A stretch of DNA of 64,000 nucleotides from Telopea speciosissima (GCF_018873765.1 NC_057918.1:11044862-11108861); one strand, 5' to 3'. Positions 1-14,609 are shown, numbered from the stretch's first letter. The notes: generated from the letters alone by a model not told the origin. Program-made: numbers and translations.

Positions 1-3000
1 GTTGGAGGAGAGAGTATAACTGGTTATGCAAGTGCTCACCTACTTAGTATTTTTACTTTCTCTTGGATGGGTCCTTTGCTTGCACTTGGGTATAAAAAAA
101 CACTGGACCTTGAAGATGTTCCTCAACTTTCCATGTGTGATAGTGCTAATGTGGTCTTTGCTCATTTTAGAAATAAACTTGAATCTAATGGTAATGACGG
201 GCATAATGGTGCTCAAGTAAGCACAATCAAGCTGGTGAAGGCATTGGTTCTCTCAACATGGAGAGAAATTCTATGGACAGCTCTATTCTTCATTGTATCC
301 ACATTATCTTCTTATGTTGGACCATACCTTATTGATGCTTTTGTTCAATATCTCAATAGTCCTCACCAACTAAAATATAAAGGCTATGTATTAGTCTTTA
401 TTTTCTTTCTTTCCAAGCTTATAAGGTGCTTCTCAGAGAGGCACTTGTTCTTTGAATTGCGAAAGATGGGAAATAGGGTCCGTGCTGCCCTGTTTGCAAT
501 TATTTATAAGAAAAACCTTAGGCTTTCAAGTCAATCAAAGCAAGGCCACACTAGTGGGGAGAACATTAATTTGTTGAGTGTTGATGTTGAGAGGATTGGC
601 CTTTTCAGTTGGTACTTGCACGATGTATGGGTGGTGCCTCTTCAAGTTGTTCTAGCATTAATGATCTTGTACAAGAGCCTTGGACTCGCTTCACTTGTAG
701 CTTTTGTTGCCACAATGATGTTGATGTTAGCAAATGTTCCACTAGGAAAACTACAGGAGAAATTTCAAGGGAAATTGATGTATTCAAAGGATCGAAGGAT
801 GAAGGTGACATCTGAGGCTCTAAGGAATATGAGGATTCTCAAGCTCCAGGGTTGGGAGATGAAGTTCTTAGCTAAGATAATTGAGCTCAGGAACTTTGAA
901 ACAATATGGTTAAAAAAGTTACTTTATACATCAGTTCTGACTGGCATTGTCTTCTTGTCTACTCCCATGTTTGTGTCCATGGTTACTTTTGGGTTTTGTG
1001 TGTTTATGGGAATTCGGTTAGAGTCAGGTAAGATTCTATCTGCAATTGCTACATTTGAGATATTACAAGCACCCATTTATAATCTCCCAGACCTAATCTC
1101 CATGGTAGTGCAGACTAAAGTTTCCCTCAATAGGATAGCCTCATTCCTTTGTCTCGATGATCTTAATCCAAATATAGTATTGAAGCTTTCAAAAGATAGC
1201 TCCAAGGTTGCAGTTGAGATAGTCAAAGGAAATTTCTCTTGGGATCTTCTTTCCCCTAATCTCACATTAAAAGATATTAATTTCCAAGTGTATCATGGTA
1301 TGCAAGTCGCTGTTTGTGGTTCTATTGGGTCAGGAAAATCAAGTCTACTTTCATGCATATTGGGGGAAGTACCGATGGTATCTGGGGCTATTAAGTTGAG
1401 TGGGACGAAGGCCTATGTTGCACAATCACCTTGGATACAAAGTGGCAAGATAGTAGACAACATATTATTTGGTAAGGAAATGGATGAGGAAAGGTACAAT
1501 ATAATCCTTGAAGCATGTTCATTGAAGAAAGACCTAGAATTATGTGCCTTTGGGGACCAGACGATCATAGGGGATAGGGGGATCAATCTGAGTGGTGGGC
1601 AGAAGCAAAGAATTCAGATTGCACGCGCTTTGTACCATGATGCTGATATTTATCTGCTTGATGATCCTTTTAGTGCTGTGGATGTTCATACAGGAACTCA
1701 TTTATATAAGGTAACTACGCTTTGCCCTCTACTTCTAAAGCTTTTATTGATGAAATTGACTTGAATCTATACATCTCATTGCTTACATCAGAATTTTGTT
1801 CATCAGAAATTGAGTTTGATCTAAAAAATGATATAAGAAGAATGCAATCATGGATGCCTAAACAAACAAGACATACAATTATACAAACACATGATATTGA
1901 GAGATGCATGTACTTCCATAAAATCTATGAAACGTTGATATTACTTATTGTTATGAAAAATAAAATAAATTATTATGTATAACTATTTGACTCTTTTAAG
2001 TAATCATAATTTCTATTTGAGTATCTAAATGTGAACATCTGTACTTTTGTGACAGGAGTGTTTGTTGGGAATTTTAAATTCAAAAACAGTAATTTATGTC
2101 ACCCACCAAGTAGAGTTTTTACCTTCTGCTGATCTTATCTTGGTGAGAATATGACATTTTCTTTGTTGACTTCAAGTCCCTCAACTTGGTTTGAGAGTGA
2201 TTATTTGTCTTTTTCTCGTTTGGCAGGTTATGAGAGATGGAAGGATTACTCAAGCAGGAAAATATGAAGAACTTCTTAGTTCAGGAACTGACTTCATGGA
2301 GTTAGTAGGTGCACATAGAAATGCTTTAGTAGAACTTAATTCTGGCAAACGTGGGGCGTCTTTGAATAATTTAATTAATGGTGAGGATAATGGTAATATG
2401 TTGTGTAACGAGATGTCTATTCAAGATGATGAAGAAAGGGAATTTGAAAACTACAAAGAAGAAAAATTGAATAGGCTAGAAGGGCAACTTGTCCAAGAAG
2501 AAAAGAGAGAAAAAGGTGGAGTTACTCTTTCATTCTATTGGAAGTATGTTACTACTATATATAAAGGGGCTTTTGTACCATTTATATTGCTGGCACAAAT
2601 CCTTTTTCAACTTTTTCTAATAGTCGGTAATTACTGGATGGTATTGGCTACTCCTATTTCAGAGGATGTAGAACCTCATGTTAGAGGATCTACTCTCATC
2701 TTCGTTTATGCTGTTTTGACCTTTGGAAGCTCTCTTTGTGTACTTATAAGGTCTATGTTCATTGTTACTGCTGGATACAAGACAGCCACTCTACTCTTCA
2801 ACAAAATGCATTTATGCATTTTTCGTGCTCCCATGTCATTTTTTGATTCTACTCCAAGTGGAAGGATTCTACATCGGGTTAGTAAATATGCTTAATTACT
2901 CTTGGGATCCAAGTGATCTTGTTTGATCACCATAAAGTTAATATAATTTTAAATTTTAAATAAACTTTATTTTTTTTTAATATAGGCATCTATAGATCAA

Positions 3001-3984
3001 AGTGCAATTGATACCACTATTCCACATCAATTTGAAGAAGTTCTTATCTCAATCATAGGATTCCTTGGAACTATTGCAGTAATGTCACAAGTAGCATGGC
3101 AAATGTTAATAGTGTTTATTCCGATGACTGTGGCATGCATCTGGTACCAGGTAATTCTACAACCACTTCTACTTCTCATAATTTAAAATTTTTGAAATCA
3201 ATCTCAGTTATATTTTCCCCATGGTTAATAGGCCATAATACAAATTGGTTCAAACTTTGTTTGAACAGTGAATTCTGAATTTGATTAGTACACACCAAAA
3301 TTCATTTAGTGTTGGATGTATATATGATTGGGTGTGAAAGTGGCTATTTAAACTGCAATATTCTTGAATTTATGAGGAATATATGCAAGAACTCCATTTT
3401 CTCTATCAAATATTTTCATATAAATTTCTCTTGCCAAAATAGTTGGAGAAGAAATACCCGAACAAGGCCAATGTTTCCAAAATGGAAAGTGCACTTGGTT
3501 GCGCTTTTGATGTGTAAAATATTTTAGATATTTATAGATAAAAATATAATATGGTCTATTAGTTCTGTTGGTAGCTTTATTGGTTGGAGCTCATATTAAA
3601 AACAATATAATAATTAACAAAAGTCAACACATAATAAATTATTAAATAATTCATTTACTATCTTAATAATAAATCAATTAATAAGTCAGATTTTCTTATT
3701 GACACCCTCTAAGGTGTCAAATTATTTGTAACCTTATTTTTTGCCCCTTTATTTTAATACACTTTTTCAATTAGGATTAATCCTATCATTTCACATATTT
3801 AACTCAAAAGTGTTCGAGAAATTGACAACTTTTTCACTTTCAAATAATTTTGAAATCCTTCTTCACCTCTGGCTTAAAGAATTTTTGGGAATAAGACAAG
3901 GAGAAATAAAAAGAAGGTTATATGTTTTAAATACATCTGTATAGAGGTGGCATTTAGACAATCCCGAAATTTAAAAAAAAAAAA

Positions 3985-4032
3985 AAAAAGGGCGTACCCA
4001 CTGAACAAGGCTCTTGCCACTGTAATCTTACC
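3985..4032 (-). repeat. Short 3' remnant of Au-type SINE (intron 4 of broken ABCC)
   Basis: After a run of A, the words GGGCGTACCCA and GGCTCTTGCCACTG match the 3' end of the fuller SINE copies at 22870-23044 and 11483-11657, read on the minus strand. The tRNA-like part is absent. Too short to place precisely. Confidence 0.5.
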
Positions 4033-4809
4033 CTCGAAATATGAAAAAATTAGTAGGTAATTTTAAAATGATAATTTGCTAAACAATTTTAAATTAATAA
4101 AGTTATAAAATAATAAATAACTCTTAATAATTAAATATTAAGGATTGAATTAAAATGTTCATTGCAAAGTCTAATCGTTGTGGTCCAATGTTTTCGAGTC
4201 ATGTGGTAGGCTGCTTTAGTCAAACCGACCATTAGACATTTGTTCCCCATTTAGGTTAATCATGTATCAAGTTTTGAACCCAATATCCATCATATGGCCC
4301 AACATATTCAGACATCTACCCCAGTATTTTCAAAGGTTTATTTAAAGTAGCAAAAATTGAATTCTCAACAATCAAGGTTCAAATTGGATTGACGGATAGG
4401 TGGCGATTTGAACAACCTACATCGACAAAATTGAACTTCAATTTAACTATCATGTGGTAGATATTTTGGCAATTAAGAGAAGCTATCTAGATGTACCACC
4501 TAGGAAATGTTGCCTTATTATTAATTAGTTGATAGTTTTAAATTGGAAAATCTTATGCTTCCTTCCTTTCCATCTTTTCTTCACATCTCTCTTTCTTTTC
4601 ACTATGTTGACTACCCTTTATAATAAGCATGCAAAAGCATTGCACTTAGCCTAAGTGAAGTACTTAGACTACACAAATATCGGATATAGTTATGATCAAG
4701 TTCAACACATTTTATTTCTAAGAATTGTGGGATAGAAAATTTGGGATGTAGTCAACATATAAGTATTGTATACAATTCAATCAACACCTAATAAAAGCAA
4801 GGGCCAATG

Positions 4810-4972
4810 TTTTCCGTCTGAGAGTGTACACTATGCCCTCAGACAACTGTGTTTATCTCTCCTACCCCCCCTCTTTGTAATGACCTCCCTGCCCCCCCTA
4901 ATTATATCAAAAGGGGATGTTAGTGGGTGTTTCTTGCTGGCGTAGCATACACTTCTGGACTGGAAACACTCA
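4810..4972. repeat. Imperfect foldback (MITE-like) in intron 4 of broken ABCC
   Basis: The left arm (GTTTTCCGTCTGAGAGTGTA) and the reverse complement of the right arm (ending CTGGACTGGAAACAC) pair imperfectly over about 40 bases around a C-rich centre. I found no clear target-site duplication. The homologous intron of the intact ABCC gene (41039-42910) does not show it. Confidence 0.45.
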
Positions 4973-7440
4973 TTCAAAATAAATAGTTGCCATTCAAAAG
5001 AGAACAATGAAGTAACTAAAATATAGAATGAAGTATTTTCCTACAACTTCATAGATGATGATGGTGTCACTATAAACCATCTAAATTTAAGCAACTTACA
5101 TTAAGAAATCTTTTGTAGAAACAATTCTATATCATTTGCTCACTAACTATACATTCACGACATTTTTTTTTACATTGTACCTAATTTATTTTTTATAAAT
5201 CGTGTCTTGTAGCAATACTACATATCTACAGCACGAGAACTATCACGGCTAACCGGAGTATGTCAGGCTCCAATTATACAACATTTTTCTGAATCTAGTT
5301 TAGGTTCAACCACAATCAGATGCTTTGATCAAGAAGAGAGGTTTATAGGCACAAATCTCAAGTTGGTGGATGAGTATTTCCGTCCCAAATTTCATCTTTC
5401 GGGTGCAATGGAATGGTTATGCTTCCGCATGGATATGTTGGCATCCATCACATATGCCGCCGCTTTAGTTTTCTTGATCTCAATGCTGGAAGGAGTCCTC
5501 AGTCCTGGTAAAAAAATTGAACTTGAGATTTTATAAAATCATTCTTTAGGCTCACACGAAAGCATAATTTTGAATTTGTTTTGTTTTATTTTTTTTCTTG
5601 AAGGTGTTGTGGGTTTAGCAGTCACATATGGGCTTGGTTTCAGTTTGCATGGGGTTGTATGGGATCTTAGCAGCCTTGAGAATAAAATCATATCTGTTGA
5701 AAGAATACTGCAATACACCTGCATCCCTAGTGAACCCCCTCTATTGGTAGAAGAAAATAGGCCAGGTCATGAATGGCCATCGCAAGGGAAAGTTGATATT
5801 TTTGATTTGCAGGTAGTCCCCAATCTAGATTCCTCGAGTCTTTATCTCCGTTATATTTTCAAGTTTTTTTAGAATAGAAGCTTTGAAGCCTAATGTTGTT
5901 GGATAGTTTTTCCCTTTCTTATGGAATTCTGCCAAGCTTCATGATTTGGTTATTTATAATGTATGTAGATCAAGTATGCCCCACACCTTCCTCTTGTACT
6001 GCGAGGTCTCACATGCACTTTCTTTGGAGGGATGAAGATTGGCATTGTTGGGCGAACAGGATGTGGTAAATCAACTCTTGTACGGCTCTCTTCCGCATGC
6101 TTGAACCCACAGCCGGTCAAATTTGGATAGATGATATCAACATCTCAAGAATCGGCCTTCACGACTTACGATCAAGATTGAGCATCATTCCACAAGACCC
6201 AACAATGTTTGAGGGGACTCTAAGAAACAATCTTGACCCGCTTGAAGATTACACTGATGAACAGATATGGGAGGTGGGATTTTTTTTTTTTTTTTGAACC
6301 CTATAGGTTGGACATATCTTCTCCTTACTGATGATAATTTGCACACAAACTCAAACACATTGCAATTGACTGGTTGGGTCATGCATCTCTGTCAACTCAT
6401 TTCTTGTGGTCTTTTCTGTTTATTTTTCACTCAATTTTTGAAATCCTTCCCTATAAGATATTGAAATCATGTCATTTGATGCATTGGATCATGGTTTTGG
6501 CCTAGTTTGGCATAAGAGATTCTCTTAGTTGAACATGAAAAGTGCATTATTTTTTGCTTTACATTTTCACTTGGCACCCAAAGCTTGTTTATTTTTATCT
6601 TTTTCTGAGCTCATCTTTAATGGTCAATTTTGTGTCATTTTGAATAATCAAGTAAGGTGTACATTGAAATGGATGTTTTGTTGTTATAGGCTTTAGATAG
6701 ATGCCAGCTTGGAGATGAAGTTAGAAAGAAGGAAGGGAAGCTTGATTCTATAGGTTGGTTCCTTCTCATATCACTATACACCAAAGTTGCGCAACATCAA
6801 TTTATCCATGCACAAGTGCACAAAACATCCAAAATTCTTAATATGATTTATCTAACTTCTAGTGCACAACCCAATCTCCCAGCCCCTCAACCTCTTTTTG
6901 TACAAAGTAGGGGAAGAAAAATAAATGAAAAAAAAAAATCCTGAATAGTTAACTCATTTTACATGGTGGTTATCACAGTGACTGAGAATGGAGACAATTG
7001 GAGCATGGGTCAAAGGCAACTAGCATGTTTAGGGCGAGTATTGCTCAAGAGGAGTAAAGTGTTAGTACTCGATGAAGCTACCGCATCAGTGGATATTGCG
7101 ACTGACTATCTAATTCAGCAAACTCTTAGGCAACACTTCTCAAGGTCTACTGTCATCACAATTGCACATAGGATAACATCAATTCTTGATGTCGATATGG
7201 TCCTCCTTCTTGATAATGGTTAGTAGCTAGTTATTATTAGTATACCAAAATCAAATGGGTTTAGTTGAGTTAGGTACTACGTCTTCTCATTCTTTTCTGG
7301 TGTTTGCCTAATCAAATTGACATATTTCCTTTTCTTAAACAGGCCTTGTATTGGAATGTGATTCCCCATCCAAATTATTAGAGAACTAGTCTTCATCATT
7401 TGCAAAGCTCGTTAAGGAGTATACTCAAAGATGTAGTTCC

Positions 7441-8104
7441 TAGTTTTTGAAAAGCTAAATAAGTGAGTTTTGAATGTTCAGATGTAAGCAGGTTGTATTA
7501 GATTGAGGTACATTGCTATTTTGAGTATAACAAAAATTTGTTGGAAGAAGGCGGTGGAATAGATATTGAGGCTGTCTGTAATCATTTGGATTGTCATTGC
7601 CATTCAGATGATGTGAGGTTAGAAAAGGAGATAGGGGGAATATTTTTCTTCATGCATGTCTATAAATGTTGGAAGAAGTTTTAGTAGTCAAGCGGTATTT
7701 TATACCACCACAAATATCTGCCCAGGCACATTGGATAGAGCTGAAATTTTGTGGACAAGATGTGGTTCCTAGTTTTTGAAAAGCTAAATAAGTGAGTTTT
7801 GAATGTTCAGATATAAGCAGGTTGTATTAGACTGAGGTACATTGCTATTTTGAGTATAACAAAAATTTGTTGGAAGAAAGCGGTGGAATAGATATTGAGG
7901 CTGTCTGTAATCATTTGGATTGTCATTGCCATTCAGTTGATGTGAGTTTAGAAAAGAAGATAGGGGGAATATTTTCAGTAGAAAAATATTTTTCTTCATG
8001 CATGTCTATAAATGTTGGAAGAAGTTTTAGTAGTCAAGCGGTATTTTATACCACCACAAATATCTGCCCAGGCACATTGGATAGAGCTGAAATTTTGTGG
8101 ACAA
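7441..8104 (+). repeat. Tandem duplication of the ABCC 3' UTR and flank (period about 329 bp)
   Basis: The block beginning TAGTTTTTGAAAAGCTAAAT recurs at 7441 and 7770, and both copies run to GAAATTTTGTGGACAAG. They are nearly identical; the second has a short insertion (about 17 bp) near 7975. The intact ABCC gene at 45169-45500 has a single diverged copy of the same 3' sequence, so the duplication happened after the two ABCC genes separated. Confidence 0.85.
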
Positions 8105-9008
8105 GTAGAGCCCAAGGTCTCCTTCTTGTTGAGTTTTATCAAAAATGGAATTAGCTAAGTGACAAAAATAAAGCTTTGAAATCGGTCAATAAATGCAATT
8201 TTTTTAGAAAAGACGGGCAATTGAAAATATAAATGAATATGGGAGTGTATATACTTGAATTTGGGTATAAAGTTTGACATGTGTGGCCAACGTTATACCA
8301 TTACATAAATATCCATATGGTTGAAATTACAACCTCATCCTTTCATGTTTGCCATAAAGCTTCTAAAGCAGAAAATTTGTCTATTGCTACATTACACATC
8401 TTAATTTTTCTATTGCCAAAATTTCCTTGAATAATAGCTGAGTTCTCTTTTCTATACCTGAATTGTTCTTACCAATTATTCTTTCTATGATTAAATTTCT
8501 CTTCTCGAGGTTTTCCTTCCATGGTCATGCATTTTGATCCAAAAGTCTTAAAATTGATTCCTAGAGCAGCAATTTGAATGGTTCCTATTGCCAACCATAT
8601 TTGAGGTTATTCTAACCTTAAAAAAATGTATGGCTAAGGTTTTTTCATGAAAAAGATATCTTCTTAGTTAAATATCACTTCAGAACATCAACTTTTTTTT
8701 ATAGATGTGTTTTTGTTTCAGAAAAATTTCAACAGCCCAATTTTTTATCAGTTAGGAATGTTAAAGGAATAAAATGACCTCTAACCTTTTAAAAGGAAAG
8801 GGTTGAGGCCCTTTTGTTGAACATGCTTTTCTTGAGTAATTTTTTCTTCTATTCATTTGATATTACCTTTTTGGGCAGGAATTTCTTGTTGAGTTCACAG
8901 CTTTGGATTGTGTATGTCATATGTTATTGTTTTAGTAGGTGTAATTGTAAAATTGAATTTAATACTTTGTTTTTTGTTTTTTTTGTGCTTAAGATCAGTA
9001 ATATTTAT
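8105..9008 (+). repeat. Module A, copy 1 (noncoding flank shared with 30.7, 45.7, 58.1 and 63.8 kb)
   Basis: No gene is visible. Words such as CATGGTCATGCATT, ATCCAAAAGTCT, CCTAGAGC, GTATGGCTAAG and TCATATGTTATTGTTTTA recur in the same order at 30780-31620, partly at 45700-45930, and in reverse complement at 58070-58340 and 63740-64000. It sits between ABCC 3' sequence and, further on, BURP 5' sequence, as in the other copies. Confidence 0.75.
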
Positions 9009-11216
<2,208 letters not shown>

Positions 11217-11482
11217 TATATATAAATGAAAAAAGAAATTATAATTAGGTTGTTATCTATATCTTCCTCAAGTAGAGATGCCTTGGGGAAGGGTGAGTCC
11301 ATTAGCCGATCTGACCCTACATGTATGATGAGGGTTACCTATCACAGAAATTCATACAAAAACAAGTGCAAGTCCAATGAGCTTACAACCTATTGCTCTT
11401 AATGAAAAGAAAAATTGTATGGTTTGCTAGTCCATTCTACTTATCTACCTAATATCTACCATGTGGAAGGCCACTCTATTGA
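11217..11482. other. Short unannotated spacer
   Basis: Lies between the Pack-type element and the SINE. I see no gene or clear repeat apart from the SINE's left target-site copy (CACTCTATTGA, 11472-11482). Confidence 0.5.
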
Positions 11483-11657
11483 GGGTGGGCATTGGTGCAA
11501 TGGTAAAGGTTGCTCTATTGTGATCAAGTGGTCGTGGGTTTGAGTCTGGAAACAGTTTTTTTATGAAAGCGGGGGTAAGACTGTGTACATTATGATTCTC
11601 CTCAAAACCCGCAATGATAGGAGCCTTGTGCATTGGGTATGCCCTTTTTTTAAAGAT
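11483..11657 (+). mobile_element. Au-type tRNA-derived SINE
   Basis: The 5' part has the tRNA-like internal promoter (box A-like TTGGTGCAATGGTAAAGG, box B-like GTGGGTTTGAGTCTGG). The body has GCGGGGGTAAGACTGTGTAC and ends GGAGCCTTGTGCATTGGGTA plus GCCC and a T run, the hallmark of the plant Au SINE family. It is flanked by a near-perfect 11-bp target-site duplication (CACTCTATTGA on the left, CACTCTAGTGA on the right). Confidence 0.85.
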
Positions 11658-11781
11658 CACTCTAGTGAAATTGATTGGTTGAAGGGGTAGGTGCCACTTC
11701 GAATTTTAGCCACATAAAAAAAAATCAAAATTTTGAGTTCCATCTCTAGTCTAAGGCCCACCATGATATGGTTTCGGACTT

Positions 11782-11973
11782 GGCTCCTGTCCTGTAGTGG
11801 CAGGAGCTGGAGCGTCCAGCCCAGCAAAACCATCCAAAAACAGGGGGTGGAATGGTCATTTCACATGTGGGGCCCAGGTGGGACCCACTTGTAAAATGAC
11901 CACGCGACCCCTGTTTTTGCTGTGGTTTTGCTGGGCTGGACGCTCCAGCTTCCGCCACTGCAGGACAGGAGCC
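11782..11973. repeat. GC-rich foldback MITE, family member 1
   Basis: Long inverted arms: GGCTCCTGTCCTG opens it and its complement CAGGACAGGAGCC closes it, with GGAGCGTCCAGCCCAGCAAA / TTTGCTGGGCTGGACGCTCC inside. The centre holds GTGGTCATTT-like and GGGCCCAGGTGGGACCCAC-like words. A related element lies upstream of the first BURP gene at about 31931-32140. Confidence 0.8.
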
Positions 11974-11989
11974 TTTTTCTATGGTTTTT

Positions 11990-12090
11990 ACCTTTGCATT
12001 TTCAATTATTGCCGTGAGTCTGTCAATGTTTGAGTGGTCAACCAATTTTTGTGACATGTGGAGATGGAAGTTCATGAAAATTAAGTTGAA
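11990..12090 (+). repeat. Module B, copy 1
   Basis: TTTGCATTTTCAATTATTGC, GTCAATG, GTCAACCAATTTTTGTGACA and GTGGAGAT match sequence at 31650-31720, 47025-47100 and, inverted, 62700-62830. In each case it lies downstream of a module A copy and upstream of a BURP gene, a BURP relic, or the place one would be expected. Confidence 0.65.
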
Positions 12091-12459
12091 AGTTGTAACT
12101 GAGTTGTCTTATTAGAGCAATAGTTTCCTCAACTCAAATACCTATTGCATTTGACCACGTGGCAAAATAAGACTTTAAGTTTCCATTAGACGAACCACTA
12201 ATGAATAATGATTAAATTCCTGAAGTTTTTCTTTGACTAGGATGATTAAGCTTTACATGAAGGCCTAGCAGTATAAGTAAAGAAGATAGAAAGCCGGATT
12301 TATTAGAATGAGTCATTTGGTATTTAAAATTTTGAGGGCTGAAGCGAAGTTGGAAGTTTGCTTTAGCAGAAGTCATAAAAGAGAAGTTTCTAACCTATTT
12401 TTTTTAGGGGAAACTGGGAAATTACATTATACGATTAGCCTGTTTTAGGGACAAATCTA

Positions 12460-12690
12460 ACTCATTCCCACAAAGGCACAAATCCAATTCATTTCGTTCT
12501 CTGTTTTAGTTCCACCATAATGCATCCCATTCTGTTGCTTGGCCTTATGATAGTAATGCTTTTCCATTATTCGTTCATTTCAACTTTGTTATTGTTGGCT
12601 CATGTTTTTTTCTTGTTTATTTATTTATTTTTCTTATGAAATTGCAAGGTTTTTAATCTGAAAATGCCTTCCTATGGTAGTAAGAAGAGC
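12460..12690 (+). pseudogene. Relic of a BURP-domain gene 5' end (leader, exon 1, intron, start of exon 2)
   Basis: Leader words CAAAGGCA, CCAATTCAT and TTAGTTCCACCA are followed by an ATG (12520) encoding MHPILLLGLMIV, clearly the signal-peptide exon of the BURP genes at 32355 (MTHLILLLGLLLI) and 60578 (MIHPILLLGLLIV). A diverged intron follows, ending TATGAAATTGCAAGG as in the intact genes, then TTTTTAATCTGAAAATG matching exon 2 (GGTTCTCAAGCTGAAAATG). The BURP domain itself is not found downstream. Nonfunctional remnant. Confidence 0.8.
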
Positions 12691-13441
12691 TAATTTGTGT
12701 TCCCCACCCTCCACATTGTTTAGGTACAAAGGCTAACTCAGTAAAATGATGATAACTTATTGAATATAGATTAGTTTAAGGTGATTCAAAAGCCAAAAGT
12801 TTGAGGACTGATGGATCTACAACTTTGTTGACAAATTGTCCTTAAAAAAAAAACAGTGTAGGATCTCCGAAAATTTTCTTGAAATAGAAGCATATGCACT
12901 TGACAAATTCTGAAATTGCAAAAAGATGGATAGAAATATGGCTGAAATGCAACTCTTCTAGGATGATTGTAGCTCCTACAAAGTCTTGCAACTATTCTAA
13001 GATACAAATAAAGTAGAAAATTCTGACTTTTCTAAAAACTTCTTCAGGGTTTTAGGGATAACTCTTTTAGGTCCAAAAGAAACTCACAATTGGAGAATCA
13101 CTTACAATTTGATTGATCAAAATTCACTAATTTATTACTTTGCTACCGAATTTGGTGGTCTTTTATAGGCATTACAAGGCTTGTAAAAAAGAGAACTATA
13201 CCCTTAATATCTAAGGGCTGAACTTACATGCAAATTTTCCAAAAAACGAATACTCTAAAAAATGCAATAATGAGAGTAATTTTCAAGATATAAGGTACTG
13301 CCCCAATGTGCCTTGATGCAAACTCCAATGTAACTTTGGGTTTTGGGTGCCATTCTTATAATTTCTCGTATCTTATAAGTATTTTAATTTTAATGTTATT
13401 TATTTATTCTATATTTGCATGATTTGACAAAATATTTGTTT
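12691..13441. other. Intergenic, no gene seen
   Basis: AT-rich sequence with only short accidental open frames. I recognise no protein, RNA or transposon. Confidence 0.5.
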
Positions 13442-13590
13442 GGGGAAAGTTTTCATATACGACTGTGTAAGCCGTGTATGTGAGAGGGCCTCTCACAAAG
13501 AGTTGAAAAAATCATAAATCCCCACCCATTAATTAATGCCTTGAAACTCCCACCCACTCACATACACGATTGTGTATGAAACCTTTCCCC
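13442..13590. mobile_element. Mutator-type MITE with 9-bp target-site duplication
   Basis: The inverted ends GGGGAAAGTTTTCATATACG and the complement of CGATTGTGTATGAAACCTTT plus CCCC match well. The element is 149 bp and flanked on both sides by TATTTGTTT (13433-13441 and 13591-13599). A 9-bp duplication is typical of Mutator elements. No coding capacity. Confidence 0.85.
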
Positions 13591-13732
13591 TATTTGTTTT
13601 ACATGGAAATTTAGAATGTTTTCCTTATTTTTGGTATTTCTAGGATCTTTACATATGCATTATGAGAATCTTTAAAAATGCGCAATAGAATCTGTGAGAA
13701 CGGTGCTATCTCCCCTATGGGAAGAAATAAGG

Positions 13733-13970
13733 GTATCAATCGGTACGATACATTGTACATTCACCTTATGCCGATACCATATCAAATACCGAATCAATAC
13801 AAATATCTCATATTGATACCATATTACATCTATTCGATATAGGTATTTGATACAATATCGGTACAATATGATTTATTTTCTACCATTTATTCGGTATGAT
13901 TCGATATGGTATAAATGGTCCAATATTGATATCGGTACACGGTATGTGGTATGAGTTCACACCCTTTAGA
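13733..13970. mobile_element. hAT-like MITE rich in GATATGGTAT words
   Basis: Starts near AAGGGTATCAATCGGTACGA and ends near TGAGTTCACACCCTTT, giving weak inverted ends AAGGGT(A/G)T. The interior is made of repeated GGTA / GATAC / CGATAT words. No precise target duplication resolved. Related wording recurs at 16640-16850. Confidence 0.55.
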
Positions 13971-14465
13971 GGAAGATCCTCTTATCTTTTTTGGGGGAGG
14001 GAAGGATTTAGAGCCGCCATCTAGATCTATAACGGGTTCCAATTAAAATTGGTCAAACCAAAGGCCAGGTACGGATCAAATTGCAAACCATAGAAAGTGT
14101 TAGGCATCACGGTCTACTCAGTTAAATCAGTTTTCCTGTTTGATTGATCAAAATAAAAGACGAAATAAAGTAAACTGAGAAACCGATCCAATTCATATGG
14201 AAATCACCTTAACCCGATCTGCATCCCGATTCCGAATATAATGAATATAATAATCTTGAGCCCAACACGCTACCATCTTTGCTTTTGATTGGTTGCACTC
14301 CCTAATAGAGGAAAACCTTGGAACCACCCATGGCCGTAGAGTCAAGAGTCAAGAGTGGGGGGTTTGGGTTTATATGCCATTTTAATACCTACCTCGCGTA
14401 TGTTCAACCAGATCAAGAGATCTGACTTTATAAATTATTTCTTATAAAAAAACAAGGAAGTAGTT

Positions 14466-14609
14466 TTCTGTACGGGAGTGTGGCCTAAGCTAGCACTCTC
14501 ATGTGTCTATCTCTCTCCTCCTTAAAACAAATGGACAGAGGTGTCTTTTCATTGGGGAGGAGAGAGAGACTCATGGGAGTGTTGGCTTAGGCCACACTCC
14601 GGAACAGAG
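14466..14609. repeat. Foldback MITE, CTCTCCTCC family, copy 1
   Basis: Left arm TTCTGTACGGGAGTGTGGCC and onward pairs with the complement of right arm GGCCACACTCCGGAACAGA over nearly 40 bp. The interior has TCTCTCTCCTCC / GGAGGAGAGAGAGA. A second copy is at 33622-33768. Confidence 0.8.

Larger units (their letters stand above)
1..7389 (+). pseudogene. ABCC (MRP) transporter gene, 5' end outside window, disrupted in NBD2
   Basis: Full-length ABCC proteins export glutathione and other conjugates across the vacuolar or plasma membrane. Ten exons match the intact paralogue at 37252-45171 one for one: 1-1710, 2056-2142, 2227-2877, 2986-3150, 5213-5507, 5604-5812, 5969-6273, 6690-6753, 6979-7218, 7343-7389; all have GT-AG borders. 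The reading frame is open at base 1, so TMD0 lies upstream. NBD1 is intact: Walker [10 protein letters not shown], signature LSGGQKQR, Walker B YLLDDP. Exon 7 is 305 nt instead of 306: one base is missing just after the NBD2 Walker A (GRTGCGKST, Cys where the paralogue has Ser), and the frame runs into TAG at 6128-6130. The later NBD2 exons keep their coding sequence in the shifted frame. The last exon also has TAG at 7387-7389, 18 codons before the paralogue's stop. Either a recent pseudogene or a truncated half-active transporter; an assembly error at the deletion is possible, but the site is not a homopolymer. Confidence 0.9.

Noticed and set aside
605..815. Short open frames on both strands inside the first ABCC exon
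   Set aside because: Shadows of the ABCC frame with no codon pattern or homology of their own.
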